A stretch of 64,000 nucleotides of DNA from an uncultured Bacteroidia bacterium (GTDB lineage: Bacteria > Bacteroidota > Bacteroidia > Bacteroidales > UBA932), in the NCBI GenBank assembly GCA_902792815.1, contig CADBAY010000001.1:92758-156757 (forward strand), written 5' to 3'. Shown here one piece after another: positions 55,192-64,000 of the stretch. A model generated the notes under the pieces. The model did no database searches, was not told the origin of the DNA, and saw nothing but the letters and a program-made list of their open reading frames with translations. The translations under genes and the position numbers were made by a program. Within the stretch, counting starts at the first letter, position 1. The number at the start of each line of letters is the position of its first letter.

Positions 55192-58100
55192 ATGCCTACT
55201 TTCAACAATAAAGAAACCAAGGTCAAGAGTAATTTCCAGACGATAAGCATCTCGCTGGCATCCCCCGAGGATATCACCGAGAGGTCTTGCGGCGAGGTTC
55301 TCAAGCCGGAAACGGTGAACTACCGCACCTACAAGCCCGAGAGGGACGGTCTCTTCTGCGAGAAGATCTTCGGTCCTACCAAGGACTACGAGTGCTATTG
55401 CGGAAAATACAAGCGTATCCGTTACCGCGGTATCGTTTGCGACAGGTGTAACGTCGAGGTGACCGAGAAGAAGGTGCGCCGCGAGAGGATGGGACATATC
55501 TCCCTTACCGTTCCCGTGGCCCACATCTGGTACTTCAAGTCAGCCCCCAACAAGATTTCCGCTCTTCTGGGCCTTCCCGCCAAGAAACTGGAATCGGTTA
55601 TCTACTATGAGAAATACATAGTGGTCAACGTGGGTAAGTATGAGCCCAGCGAGAACCGCGGCGAGCCAGTGGTGGCCAAGATGGACCTCATCTCCGAAGA
55701 CGAATATCTCGATATTCTCAGCAGCGAGTCCCTCAAGGGCAACGAGAACCTGTCCGATTCCGATCCCGACAAGTTCGTGGCCAAGATGGGCGCCGAGGGT
55801 ATCTACGACCTGCTCAAAGAGCTTGACGTAGAGGCCCTGGGCAAGGAGCTCCGCGTCAAGATGGCGGAAGAGAGCTCCCAGCAGCGCAAGACCGAGATGC
55901 TCAAGCGTCTCCAGGTGGTCAAGTGGTTCCAGGAGTCAAAGGGCGTCAACCGTCCCGAGTGGATGATCATGAAGGTGATCCCGGTCATTCCGCCGGATCT
56001 CCGTCCTCTCGTCCCCCTGGACGGCGGCCGCTTTGCGACCTCCGACCTCAACGACCTGTACCGCCGCGTCATCATTCGCAACAACCGTCTTAAGAGGCTC
56101 TTTGAGATCAAGGCTCCCGAGGTGATTCTCCGCAACGAGAAGCGTATGCTCCAGGAAGCCGTCGACAGCCTCTTCGACAACTCCAAGAAGTCGTCCGCCG
56201 TCAAGAGCGAGTCCAACAGGGCCCTCAAGAGCCTTTCCGACTCCCTCAAGGGCAAGCAGGGACGCTTCCGTCAGAACCTCCTCGGTAAACGTGTGGACTA
56301 CTCCGCCCGTTCGGTTATCGTGGTGGGTCCCGAGCTCAATATGCACGAGTGCGGTCTGCCCAAGTACATGGCGGCCGAACTCTACAAGCCTTTCATCATC
56401 CGCAAGCTCATCGAGCGCGGAATCGTCAAGACCGTGAAGTCCGCAAAGAAGATCGTGGACCGTAAGGATCCCGTGATCTGGGACATTCTGGAGAACGTCA
56501 TGAAGGGCCACCCTGTGCTCCTGAACCGTGCACCTACCCTTCACCGTCTGGGTATCCAGGCTTTCCAGCCCAGGATGATAGAGGGCAAGGCCATCCAGCT
56601 GCATCCTCTCGCATGTACGGCTTTCAACGCCGACTTCGACGGTGACCAGATGGCCGTGCACCTGCCTCTGGGCAACGCCGCCATCATGGAGGCCCAGTTG
56701 CTCATGCTCGGCAGCCAGAACATTCTTAACCCCGCCAACGGCGCCCCTATTACGGTTCCTTCGCAAGATATGGTCCTCGGACTGTATTACATCACCAAGA
56801 TCCGTCCCGGCGCAAAGGGCGAGGGCAAGAAGTTCTACGGCCCCGAAGAGGTCATCATCGCCTACAACGAGAAGGCTATCGATATGCACGCGGAGATCGA
56901 AGTCCGCATCCCCGTCGACAAGAACGACCCTGCAAAGGGTACGCAGATGGTCAAGACCACTGCCGGCCGTATCATCGTGAACCAGTATGTTCCCGACGAG
57001 GTGCCGTTCGTCAACGAGGTGCTCGGCAAGAAGTCGCTCCGTAAGATCATCACCAATGTCATCAAGAACACCGGCGTCACCCGTACTGCCAAGTTCCTCG
57101 ACGACATCAAGAATCTGGGATACGACCAGGCATTCCGTGCAGGTATATCCTTCAACCTCGGCGACGTGATCGTGCCCGCAGAGAAGAAGACCCTTATCGA
57201 CGACGCTTACGCCAAGATCGCCGGTATCAAGGACAACTACTCCATGGGCTTCATCACCAACCAGGAGCGTTACAACAAGGTTATCGACCTGTGGACGAGC
57301 GTTGACAACAACCTCACCGGTATCGTTACCAAGCAGATTTCCAGCGACCAGCAGGGCTTCAATCCGGTATTTATGATGCTGGATTCCGGCGCCCGTGGTT
57401 CAACCCAGCAGATCAAGCAGCTCTGCGGTATGCGTGGCCTTATGGCCAAGCCGCAGAAGAGCGGCGCTTCGGGAGCGGAGATTATCGAGAATCCTATTAT
57501 TTCCAACCTTAAGGAAGGAATGTCGGTGCTCGAGTACTTCATCTCCACCCACGGTGCCCGTAAGGGTCTGGCCGATACCGCCCTCAAGACCGCCGATGCA
57601 GGTTACCTGACCAGGCGTCTGGTGGACGTATCGCACGACGTGATTATCACCGAAGAGGACTGCGGAACCCTCCGCGGACTCATCGCCACTGCTATCAAGA
57701 ACAAAGACGAGGTCGTGGAGTCTCTGGGCGAGAGAATCCTGGGCCGCACCACCGTACACGATATCTTCAACCCGCTTACCGGAGAGATTATCCTCCACGC
57801 CGGGCAGGAGATCCGCGAGAAGGACGCCGACTTGATCGACTCCCTGCCCATCGAGCAGGTGGAGATCCGTTCCGTACTCACTTGCGAGAGCCGCAAGGGC
57901 GTGTGCGCCAAGTGCTACGGCCGCAACCTTGCCACCAGCCGTATGGTTGAGAAAGGCGAGGTGGTGGGTGTCATCGCAGCCCAGTCCATCGGCGAGCCCG
58001 GTACACAGCTGACCCTGCGTACCTTCCACGTCGGTGGTACAGCTTCCGGTGCCGTTGCCGACTCGTTCATCGAGTCCAAGTACAACGGCAAGCTCGCCTA

Positions 58101-59478
58101 CGAGGAACTCCGTACCATCCAGAGGGTGGACGAGGTTACCGGAGAGGCACAGGAGGTTGTGGTAAGCCGTATGACCGAGCTCCGCATCATCGACGAGAAT
58201 ACCGGTATAACCTTCTCCCAGTACGACATTCCTTACGGCTCCGTCATCTTCAAGAAAGACGGTGACAAGGTTGTCAAGGGCGACCGCATCTGCGAATGGG
58301 ATCCGTACAACGCCATCACCATCGTGGAGCAGGCCGGTACCGTACGCTTCGAGAACATGATTGACGGCACCACTTTCCAGAAAGAGGCCGCCGACGAGTT
58401 CTCAATGAGCACGGACAAGGTTATCATCGAGTCCAAAGACAAGACCAAGAGTCCTACCCTGCACATCCTCGACGTCACCGGCGAGAGCATCAGGCAGTTC
58501 AACCTGCCTGTGGGCGCCCACGTCATGGCCGAGGACGGCAGCAAGGTCAAGGTCGGCGACATAATCATCAAGATCCCCCGCGCCATCGGCAAGGCAAGCG
58601 ATATCACCGGAGGTCTGCCGCGTGTTACCGAGCTCTTCGAAGCACGTAACCCGAGCAACCCCGCAGTGCTTTCCGAGATCAACGGCGAGGTCATCATGGG
58701 CAAGGTCAAGCGAGGCAACCGCGAGATCACCGTCCGCAACAAGAGCGGCGTCGAGAAGCACTACCTCGTGCCCCTTACCAAGCAGATCTTGGTTCAGGAG
58801 AACGACTATGTGAAGGCCGGCACCGCCCTTTCCGACGGCGGCACTTCGCCTAACGACATTCTGAACATCCTTGGTCCCGTCAAGGCCCAGGAGTACATTG
58901 TCAATGAGGTTCAGGCCGTGTATCGTCTGCAGGGCGTGAAGATCAACGACAAGCACTTCGAGATCATCATCCGCCAGATGATGCGTAAGGTCGAGATCAC
59001 AGATCCGGGTGACACTCAGTTCCTTAAGGAAGAACTTGTAGACAAGTGGAAGTTCATGGACGCCAACGACGCCATCTACGGCAAGTATATCGTAGAGGAC
59101 GCCGGCGACTCCGACCGCTATGAGGCGGGAGACGTGATCAACGCACGTGAGATGAAGGGCGAGAACGCTTCTCTGGAGCGTCAGGGCCTCAAGCTCCTGG
59201 TCACCCGTCCCGCAAGGCCCGCAACGGCACGCCTGGTTCTCCAGGGTATTACCCGTGCGGCCCTCAAGACCGACAGCTTCATGTCTGCGGCTTCCTTCCA
59301 GGAGACCACCAAGGTGCTCAGCGAGGCAGCTATCCGCGGCCGCGTAGACCATCTGGAAGGCCTCAAGGAGAACGTCATCTGCGGTCACCTGATTCCCGCC
59401 GGAACCGGCCTCAAGGAATATCAGGACCTGATCGTGACCAAGAACGACGAGCTCACAAAGAGCCTGAGCGAACTCTAG
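55192..59478 (+). CDS. rpoC: RNA polymerase subunit beta'
   Basis: The beta' subunit, 1428 residues. The active-site loop [10 protein letters not shown] (479-488) holds the three catalytic Asp residues at 481, 483 and 485. The N-terminal zinc finger is seen in [19 protein letters not shown] (about 67-85) and the second in [13 protein letters not shown] (about 898-910). Bridge and trigger-loop sequences ([20 protein letters not shown]) follow. It ends the operon that begins with the tRNAs and is closed by a strong terminator. Confidence 0.98.
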   Translation: MPTFNNKETKVKSNFQTISISLASPEDITERSCGEVLKPETVNYRTYKPERDGLFCEKIFGPTKDYECYCGKYKRIRYRGIVCDRCNVEVTEKKVRRERMGHISLTVPVAHIWYFKSAPNKISALLGLPAKKLESVIYYEKYIVVNVGKYEPSENRGEPVVAKMDLISEDEYLDILSSESLKGNENLSDSDPDKFVAKMGAEGIYDLLKELDVEALGKELRVKMAEESSQQRKTEMLKRLQVVKWFQESKGVNRPEWMIMKVIPVIPPDLRPLVPLDGGRFATSDLNDLYRRVIIRNNRLKRLFEIKAPEVILRNEKRMLQEAVDSLFDNSKKSSAVKSESNRALKSLSDSLKGKQGRFRQNLLGKRVDYSARSVIVVGPELNMHECGLPKYMAAELYKPFIIRKLIERGIVKTVKSAKKIVDRKDPVIWDILENVMKGHPVLLNRAPTLHRLGIQAFQPRMIEGKAIQLHPLACTAFNADFDGDQMAVHLPLGNAAIMEAQLLMLGSQNILNPANGAPITVPSQDMVLGLYYITKIRPGAKGEGKKFYGPEEVIIAYNEKAIDMHAEIEVRIPVDKNDPAKGTQMVKTTAGRIIVNQYVPDEVPFVNEVLGKKSLRKIITNVIKNTGVTRTAKFLDDIKNLGYDQAFRAGISFNLGDVIVPAEKKTLIDDAYAKIAGIKDNYSMGFITNQERYNKVIDLWTSVDNNLTGIVTKQISSDQQGFNPVFMMLDSGARGSTQQIKQLCGMRGLMAKPQKSGASGAEIIENPIISNLKEGMSVLEYFISTHGARKGLADTALKTADAGYLTRRLVDVSHDVIITEEDCGTLRGLIATAIKNKDEVVESLGERILGRTTVHDIFNPLTGEIILHAGQEIREKDADLIDSLPIEQVEIRSVLTCESRKGVCAKCYGRNLATSRMVEKGEVVGVIAAQSIGEPGTQLTLRTFHVGGTASGAVADSFIESKYNGKLAYEELRTIQRVDEVTGEAQEVVVSRMTELRIIDENTGITFSQYDIPYGSVIFKKDGDKVVKGDRICEWDPYNAITIVEQAGTVRFENMIDGTTFQKEAADEFSMSTDKVIIESKDKTKSPTLHILDVTGESIRQFNLPVGAHVMAEDGSKVKVGDIIIKIPRAIGKASDITGGLPRVTELFEARNPSNPAVLSEINGEVIMGKVKRGNREITVRNKSGVEKHYLVPLTKQILVQENDYVKAGTALSDGGTSPNDILNILGPVKAQEYIVNEVQAVYRLQGVKINDKHFEIIIRQMMRKVEITDPGDTQFLKEELVDKWKFMDANDAIYGKYIVEDAGDSDRYEAGDVINAREMKGENASLERQGLKLLVTRPARPATARLVLQGITRAALKTDSFMSAASFQETTKVLSEAAIRGRVDHLEGLKENVICGHLIPAGTGLKEYQDLIVTKNDELTKSLSEL

Positions 59479-59504
59479 CAGGACGCTCACGGCCTACATC
59501 ATCA

Positions 59505-59546
59505 AGTAGGAGGGAAACGCTTCGTTTCCCTCCTACTTTTGTTTTT
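59505..59546 (+). terminator. Rho-independent terminator after rpoC
   Basis: Stem AGTAGGAGGGAAACG / CGTTTCCCTCCTACT with a three-base loop, followed by TTTGTTTTTT. It is one of the strongest hairpins in the window and closes the 13-kb tRNA-to-rpoC transcription unit. Confidence 0.9.
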
Positions 59547-59578
59547 TGACCTCCCACACCGCCGTACGACCGCGGAGC

Positions 59579-59720
59579 GCACAAAAACACGGGGATTTGT
59601 GGCAAAAGCGGCTCCGAACAGGCTGAAAGCGCACAAATCACGGAGATTTGTGGCAAAAGCGACTCCGAACAGGCTAAAAGCGCACAAAACACGGAGATTT
59701 GTGTCAAAAACCGCTCAAGG
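59579..59720. repeat. Tandem repeat array 3a, 51-bp period, hairpin-forming
   Basis: The marker GATTTGTG begins at 59594, 59645 and 59696, exactly 51 bp apart. Each unit pairs CACAAA with TTTGTG; in the middle copy the stem is CACAAATC / GATTTGTG with an ACGGA loop. The rest of the unit reads GCAAAAGCGACTCCGAACAG and a short A-rich link. Because 51 is divisible by three, a 17-residue peptide repeat is readable on each strand, without start context. Confidence 0.85.
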
Positions 59721-60030
59721 ATGGACCTTTGGCGACGGAATGTGCCGGAAATGGCGCCAAGGGTGCTGGCGGATGGACCTTTGGCGACGAATGCTGCTGG
59801 AAACGGCGCCAGGGGTGCCGGCGGATGGATCTTTGGCGACGAAAGTGCCAGGAAATGGCGCCAGGGGTGCCGGCTGATGGACCTTTGGCGATGAATGCTG
59901 GCGGAAACGGCGCCAGGGGTGCCGGTGGTTGTACCTTCGGCGACGAAAGCTGCCGGATACGGCGCCAGGGGTGCCGGCGGATGGACCTTTGGCGACGAAT
60001 GCTGCCGGTATCTGCCGAAATCTGCAGGAA
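59721..60030. repeat. Tandem repeat array 3b, six copies at exactly 52 bp
   Basis: ATGGACCTTTGGCGACG (variants ATGGATC and TTGTACC) begins at 59721, 59773, 59825, 59877, 59929 and 59981, 52 bp apart each time. Each unit also holds AAACGGCGCCAGGGGTGCCG. It adjoins array 3a without a gap but is unrelated in sequence. A 52-bp period shifts the reading frame with each copy, so this array cannot encode a regular repeat protein. Confidence 0.9.
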
Positions 60031-60047
60031 AGCGCCGGGATAAGAGT

Positions 60048-62399
60048 CTACCAGCTTATCGTCCGGGTATATACGTTGCCGAACCGGTCCCTTACCGATA
60101 CGGTTCCGGAGCCGGTGGCGGGAGCCTGTACACGGAACAGGGAGTTAAGGTTTCCGGTGATGGAGACACTGTACGAACTGTCGCCATTCATGGTGGGGTT
60201 GTTGTTCTTGTAGAAAGTCTTGAATTCGGTGGTGGCAAGGTCATGGCGGGAGGTTTCCTCCACAAGAGTCATAGAGGTAGCGGAACCGCCGTCAAGCGTA
60301 AAGGTCGGAGTGCCCCACGATGTATCGTACAAGAAGACATTGGCGTACAGATAGCCGTCGGAGACGGCATATGATCCCGGAGGATACAGGTGCATCTGGT
60401 ACGACTCGTCAAGGGCTCCGCCGCCGTTCATCTGCGCCACGCCTGAAGAATTGTAGCTCCAATCCCGCCATTTGTAGGCAGGCTTTCCACCCGGCCCGGC
60501 AAAGGCGCTTGACTGGTACTTGGTAGGATGGAAACGCCAGGAGGCTATGCGGCCGCCCCGAACTTCCACAATCGTGAATCCCCTTGGAGTGCCGGCCGCA
60601 AGATACTCGTTGGTCCAGAGCTCTCCGGTGCAACGTGCAAGGGTATGCACATTTATACGGCGGTGGCGGTGCGAAGAAGGATATACGTAATTGAAAGTGC
60701 GGTGGGTGTGCCCCGCCCAGGCGTGAACCTCGGTGTAGCCCCTCAGCAGAAGGCTGTAGTCGTTGCCGTGCGGGGTAGTCGAACGGCCAGAGATCTCACC
60801 TCCTCCGTCGGTGCGGAACATAGGCGCGTGCGAGCATACATTAAGAACCGTGCTGGTGGGAACCATGGCAAGGTCGGCCTGCAGCCACTGCCACGCTTGG
60901 TCGGTAAGTCCCACATTGTACGACTTCAGGGCACCTGACTCCTTGTACATCAAAATGTTGTCCAGCACCACGAAGTGCATCTTACCTATATTGAACGAGT
61001 AGTGGGCAGGGCCGAAGTAAGACTCGTAGTTGGCGGCGCCGGCAGCGTCATCAGCAGCCGAGGGGTTGTGGTCGTGGTTGCCGATTACATTGAATGTGGG
61101 ATAGCCCAGGGTCTTGAGTCCGGAGGTATATTGCGTGTAAAGCGACATATCTTCGTGCACTATGTCGCCAAGGCACACTCCGTAAACCTGCCTTCCGGTG
61201 GCCGAAGCCGTCTCCTTGAGCTCGCGGTAAAGGTCGGAGCAGCAGTTCAGGGAATGGTAGCCGATTATGTCGTAGCCATAGCTGGATTTGCGCGGCTGCG
61301 GATCGGCCATAAAAAAGATGGTGCAGTTGTCCGGATCAGGCACAGGGGTCAGCACAAAGTCACCGCAGTTAACGGTACCGCTGCTTGCCGAAACTGGCTT
61401 GTAGAACTTTGGAATGCCGTTTTCGACCCTCGGCAGATAACCCGAAGGAGTGCTGATATACACAAATTTGACGCTCGGCAGGTCGGAGGTCATGTAGAAT
61501 TTACCGTCAGCAAGAGTCTTTGTACACTGCGCTCCGTCCGTCACCACCACTCCCTCAACCGGCTTCCCGGCATTATCAACCACACGGCCGGTGACATTGT
61601 ATTCTTCCGGCTCTGTGGGATCGAAAGCAAATGCATCGAGCACATAGATATGCCCGGCTTCCAGCGTAACGCTCCTTGACACTTCCTTTGTCATTGCGCC
61701 GCCGCTACCGCTAAGCCTGATAGTAAAGCCGGCATCGTAAGTGGTCGCAGGAACTGCAACGCACATTTCAAGCGGCGCCGAGGCAGGCAGAGGAGCACCT
61801 ACATTAACTGTCACTTGCCAATCGGCCTCGTCGTAAGAAGTCGGAATCAGCGTATGTGACCGGTAATCAATCTCAAACTCGCCGCTCACCTGCTCCATGG
61901 CATTGCTCGAAAAGGATAGGGAGCTGATAGTTGCGGCGGCGGATCCCCTCTTAACGGAAACGCAGACCAGCGCACACAGGTGGCCTATCGAAGCGGAACT
62001 ACCGTCGGTGCTGTAGCCCGCCATAGGCAGGGTGCCGGATGCAATTCCTCCGTCCACAAAAGCTTGCTCCGCAGGCAGGACAACCGTGTAGGCGTCGTTA
62101 CGAATAGAAGCCGGATACACGATGTTGTACGGCGTGCTGAGAGCAGAGGTAAAACGGAAGTCTGCTTGGGAAGAGCCTTCCGGAACGCCTGAAAGAGGGT
62201 CGGAAACGACGCCGTTGACGCTGATGCAGTCTCCCTCGCTCCAGTAAACCTTGCGCCTGCCGTCGGCGGAGGGGCCCAGGCTCGTACGGGTCTCGGCAAG
62301 GCCTACACGAAGAACTGTCAGCTGCTCGTCCGGGGTTTCTCTATTGCAGCAAGTAAGGAACAGCAGCGCCGCGAGTACAACGAAAAAACACTTTCTCAT
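60048..62399 (-). CDS. Calcineurin-like phosphoesterase lipoprotein
   Basis: A secreted metallophosphatase of about 783 residues. The lipobox LLFLTCC places the lipid on Cys18 or Cys19. A beta-rich N-terminal part (to about 255) is followed by a carboxypeptidase-regulatory-like fold (NVTGRVVDNAGKPVEGVVVT). The phosphoesterase domain then shows MADPQP, CLGDIVHED, GNHDHN, SHAPMF and GHTHR, the metal ligands of the family. A C-terminal beta domain completes it. I prefer ATG 62399 because it overlaps the stop of a small upstream gene (ATGA); ATG 62405 adds two residues. The substrate is unknown. Confidence 0.85.
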   Translation of the reverse strand: MRKCFFVVLAALLFLTCCNRETPDEQLTVLRVGLAETRTSLGPSADGRRKVYWSEGDCISVNGVVSDPLSGVPEGSSQADFRFTSALSTPYNIVYPASIRNDAYTVVLPAEQAFVDGGIASGTLPMAGYSTDGSSASIGHLCALVCVSVKRGSAAATISSLSFSSNAMEQVSGEFEIDYRSHTLIPTSYDEADWQVTVNVGAPLPASAPLEMCVAVPATTYDAGFTIRLSGSGGAMTKEVSRSVTLEAGHIYVLDAFAFDPTEPEEYNVTGRVVDNAGKPVEGVVVTDGAQCTKTLADGKFYMTSDLPSVKFVYISTPSGYLPRVENGIPKFYKPVSASSGTVNCGDFVLTPVPDPDNCTIFFMADPQPRKSSYGYDIIGYHSLNCCSDLYRELKETASATGRQVYGVCLGDIVHEDMSLYTQYTSGLKTLGYPTFNVIGNHDHNPSAADDAAGAANYESYFGPAHYSFNIGKMHFVVLDNILMYKESGALKSYNVGLTDQAWQWLQADLAMVPTSTVLNVCSHAPMFRTDGGGEISGRSTTPHGNDYSLLLRGYTEVHAWAGHTHRTFNYVYPSSHRHRRINVHTLARCTGELWTNEYLAAGTPRGFTIVEVRGGRIASWRFHPTKYQSSAFAGPGGKPAYKWRDWSYNSSGVAQMNGGGALDESYQMHLYPPGSYAVSDGYLYANVFLYDTSWGTPTFTLDGGSATSMTLVEETSRHDLATTEFKTFYKNNNPTMNGDSSYSVSITGNLNSLFRVQAPATGSGTVSVRDRFGNVYTRTISW

Positions 62400-62527
62400 T
62401 CCCATTCCAATTTTTCTTCCACCATATCGGGAATCTCCAGCGCCTGGGAGGAAGAATCTGCAATTATTCCCTCCGCGGCCAAAGCAGAAGCCTCCATGAC
62501 AGGTGATTTATAATTATGCTTTTTCAT
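62396..62527 (-). CDS. Small 43-aa protein translationally coupled to the phosphoesterase
   Basis: The frame runs from ATG 62527 to TGA 62398-62396 and begins MKKHNYKSPVMEASALAAEG, with IIADSSSQ next. This has the look of short Bacteroidetes proteins of the form 'MKKxYxxPxMExxxLxxExxIAxSS' encoded beside surface lipoproteins; the likeness is from memory. It has no signal peptide or membrane helix. Its stop overlaps the phosphoesterase start as ATGA, and a -7 box (TATCTTTG, 62553-62546) lies 19 bases upstream of its ATG. Both facts support a real gene. Confidence 0.6.
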   Translation of the reverse strand: MKKHNYKSPVMEASALAAEGIIADSSSQALEIPDMVEEKLEWE

Positions 62528-62545
62528 TGTGTAGTGCAGATTGTT

Positions 62546-62581
62546 CAAAGATACACAATTATGATAAAAATACTATCTTTG
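62546..62581. promoter_or_regulatory. Divergent -7 boxes between phosphoesterase and peptidase genes
   Basis: TATCTTTG occurs on the minus strand at 62553-62546 and on the plus strand at 62574-62581, giving an exact 8-bp inverted repeat around a 20-bp AT-rich centre. Neither has a good TTTG at -33. The plus box places the start of transcription at the peptidase ATG, so its message would be almost leaderless. Confidence 0.6.
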
Positions 62582-62587
62582 CCCGGT

Positions 62588-64000
62588 ATGAGAAATCTAT
62601 TTTTTGCCGCAATGAGCATTCTTGCCATCGCTTCCTGCGCGCCGCAGATGCCGCAGACCCGTAAAGACTCCACCGTCGATGATTATTTCGGCACAGCCGT
62701 GCCCGACCCCTACCGCTGGCTGGAGGACGACCTCTCGCCCGAAACAGCCGCCTGGGTGGAGGCCCAGAACAAATACACCAACCACTACCTCAAAGGCATA
62801 CCCTTCCGTGGCCAGCTCCTGGAGCGCCTTAAGGAAGTTAATGACTACGAGAAAGTCGGCGCTCCCGTGCACCGCAAGAACGGCAAGTGGTACTTCTACA
62901 AGAACGACGGCCTGCAGAACCAAAGCGTCCTCTACGAGATGGACTCCCCCGACGGGGAGCCCCGCGTGCTGCTGGACCCCAACACCCTGAGCGACGACGG
63001 AACCGTGGCCCTTAAGGGCGTGTATTTCAGCAGCGACGGCAAGTACCTTGCATACTCTATCTCCCGAAGCGGCAGCGACTGGCAGGAGTTCTACGTAATG
63101 GACACCGCCACCCGCGAACTGCTACCCGACCACATCCAGTGGGCCAAGTTCTCGGGCGCCGCCTGGAGGGGCGACGGCTTCTACTACAGCGCCTACGACG
63201 CTCCCTCCGAGGGCGTGGGCGCCTACAGCGGCAAGAACGAAGTTCAGAAGATATACTATCACAAGATAGGTACGGAGCAGAGCGATGACGAGCTCTTCTA
63301 CAGCAACCCGGCCGAACCCCTGCGCTTCTACAGCGTAGATATTAACGAAGAAGAGACCATGGCGTTCCTCTTCGAAAGCGGGACCGACAACGGCAACAAC
63401 CTGTACGTCAAAGACTTGAAGCGAGGCGGAGACTTCACTCTCATGACCGCCGACATGAAGAGCAACTGCTCCCCCGTCGAGACTGACGGAGACACTATCT
63501 ACATCTTCACCAACTACGGAGCGCCCATGAACCGCCTGGTCACGGCCGACGTACGCAAGCCCTACTGCAGCAATTGGAAAGACCTCATCCCTGAGCGCGA
63601 TTGCGTCCTCGAAGATGTAACTTTCGTGGGCGACAAGATCATTGCCTGCTACAGCGAGGATGCGTCCACCCACGCCTACATATGCAATGCCGACGGCAGC
63701 GATGTGCACGCCCTGCCCCTCCCGGGAGTTGGCAGCGCCGGCTTCGCGGGCCGCAAGGGCGAGAGTTGGTGCTACTATTCCTACTCGTCATTCACCACCC
63801 CCGGCACCATCTACAGCCTGGATATCAATAGCGGCGAGAGCAACGTGTACAAAGAGCCCCGCACCAATTTCGACCTGTCGGAACTCGAAAGCACGCAGGT
63901 ATTCTTCCCTTCCAAGGACGGCACCCGCATACCTATGTTCCTGACCTACCGTAAAGGATTGGAACTGAACGGGCAGAACCCCGTGTACCTGTACGGATAC
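62588..64000 (+). CDS. Prolyl oligopeptidase family serine peptidase, cut by the window end
   Basis: The frame from ATG 62588 stays open to the last base (471 codons). A lipobox-like start (ILAIASC) suggests a lipoprotein with Cys17. The opening DDYFGTAVPDPYRWLEDDLS and YTNHYLKGIPFRGQLLERL are typical of the S9A prolyl oligopeptidase N-terminus, followed by the beta-propeller (YLAYSISRSGSDWQEFYVMD). The sequence stops just as the peptidase domain begins (FFPSKDGTRIPMFLTYRKGL), so the catalytic Ser, Asp and His are outside the window. Such enzymes cleave proline-containing peptides. Confidence 0.9.
   Translation, partial: MRNLFFAAMSILAIASCAPQMPQTRKDSTVDDYFGTAVPDPYRWLEDDLSPETAAWVEAQNKYTNHYLKGIPFRGQLLERLKEVNDYEKVGAPVHRKNGKWYFYKNDGLQNQSVLYEMDSPDGEPRVLLDPNTLSDDGTVALKGVYFSSDGKYLAYSISRSGSDWQEFYVMDTATRELLPDHIQWAKFSGAAWRGDGFYYSAYDAPSEGVGAYSGKNEVQKIYYHKIGTEQSDDELFYSNPAEPLRFYSVDINEEETMAFLFESGTDNGNNLYVKDLKRGGDFTLMTADMKSNCSPVETDGDTIYIFTNYGAPMNRLVTADVRKPYCSNWKDLIPERDCVLEDVTFVGDKIIACYSEDASTHAYICNADGSDVHALPLPGVGSAGFAGRKGESWCYYSYSSFTTPGTIYSLDINSGESNVYKEPRTNFDLSELESTQVFFPSKDGTRIPMFLTYRKGLELNGQNPVYLYGY

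Noticed and set aside
54160-55524. Long minus-strand frames opposite rpoB and rpoC
   Set aside because: They mirror highly biased codons of the polymerase genes. No family similarity is visible.

Overview
This window is chromosomal DNA from a GC-rich member of the Bacteroidales (Bacteroidetes). The evidence is the promoter form TTTG-N19-TAnnTTTG in front of several genes, DUF4249 and BACON lipoproteins, a TonB receptor without an enterobacterial-type partner, a lysine-type phosphoglycerate dehydrogenase, and the order tRNAs-tuf-tRNA-Trp-secE-nusG-rplKAJL-rpoBC. The genus cannot be fixed from sequence alone.

Layout. 1-5526: end of a TonB-family gene, then rluB, era, parC and a small membrane protein, all on + and tightly packed. 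5579-6826: gene-free and rich in tandem repeats. 6827-12844: two strong promoters, an operator-like palindrome, a broken small gene and a complete tripartite ABC exporter (ATPase, two permeases, adaptor, outer-membrane channel). 12884-14887: two secreted proteins of unknown function. 14961-23897 (- strand): DUF1015 protein, recQ, dnaG, metG and a histidine phosphatase in one overlapping operon. 23982-30558: a pRiA4b-ORF3-like protein, a YigZ/IMPACT protein, then serC-serA-TonB receptor-DUF4249 lipoprotein as one apparent operon. 30503-36899: an accessory envelope module of three lipoproteins, a multi-pass membrane protein and a membrane-anchored AraC-type regulator. 36966-46420: recJ, lysS, rlmB, two MFS transporters, ssb, dxs. 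46408-59546: four tRNAs and the tuf-to-rpoC information-processing operon. 59590-60030: more tandem repeats. 60048-64000: a calcineurin-like phosphoesterase lipoprotein preceded by a coupled 43-aa gene, and a truncated prolyl oligopeptidase.

Most genes are ordinary housekeeping genes. Three things stand out. (1) The module at 30.5-36.9 kb carries the same 17-bp element (TTTTTNGCCATAATGCG) upstream of the AraC-type gene and of the coiled-coil lipoprotein gene. In both places it lies exactly 46 bp before the -7 box and has a second matching half-site 20 bp further on, which suggests one autoregulated envelope regulon. (2) The two gene-poor intervals hold at least four unrelated tandem-repeat families that share a period of 50-52 bp, about five helical turns. 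(3) rlmB carries an in-frame 130-bp inverted-repeat element whose GC-rich core recurs in the 6-kb intergenic region, like a palindromic repeat that can colonise coding sequence. No CRISPR array, insertion sequence, rRNA or prophage gene is visible.
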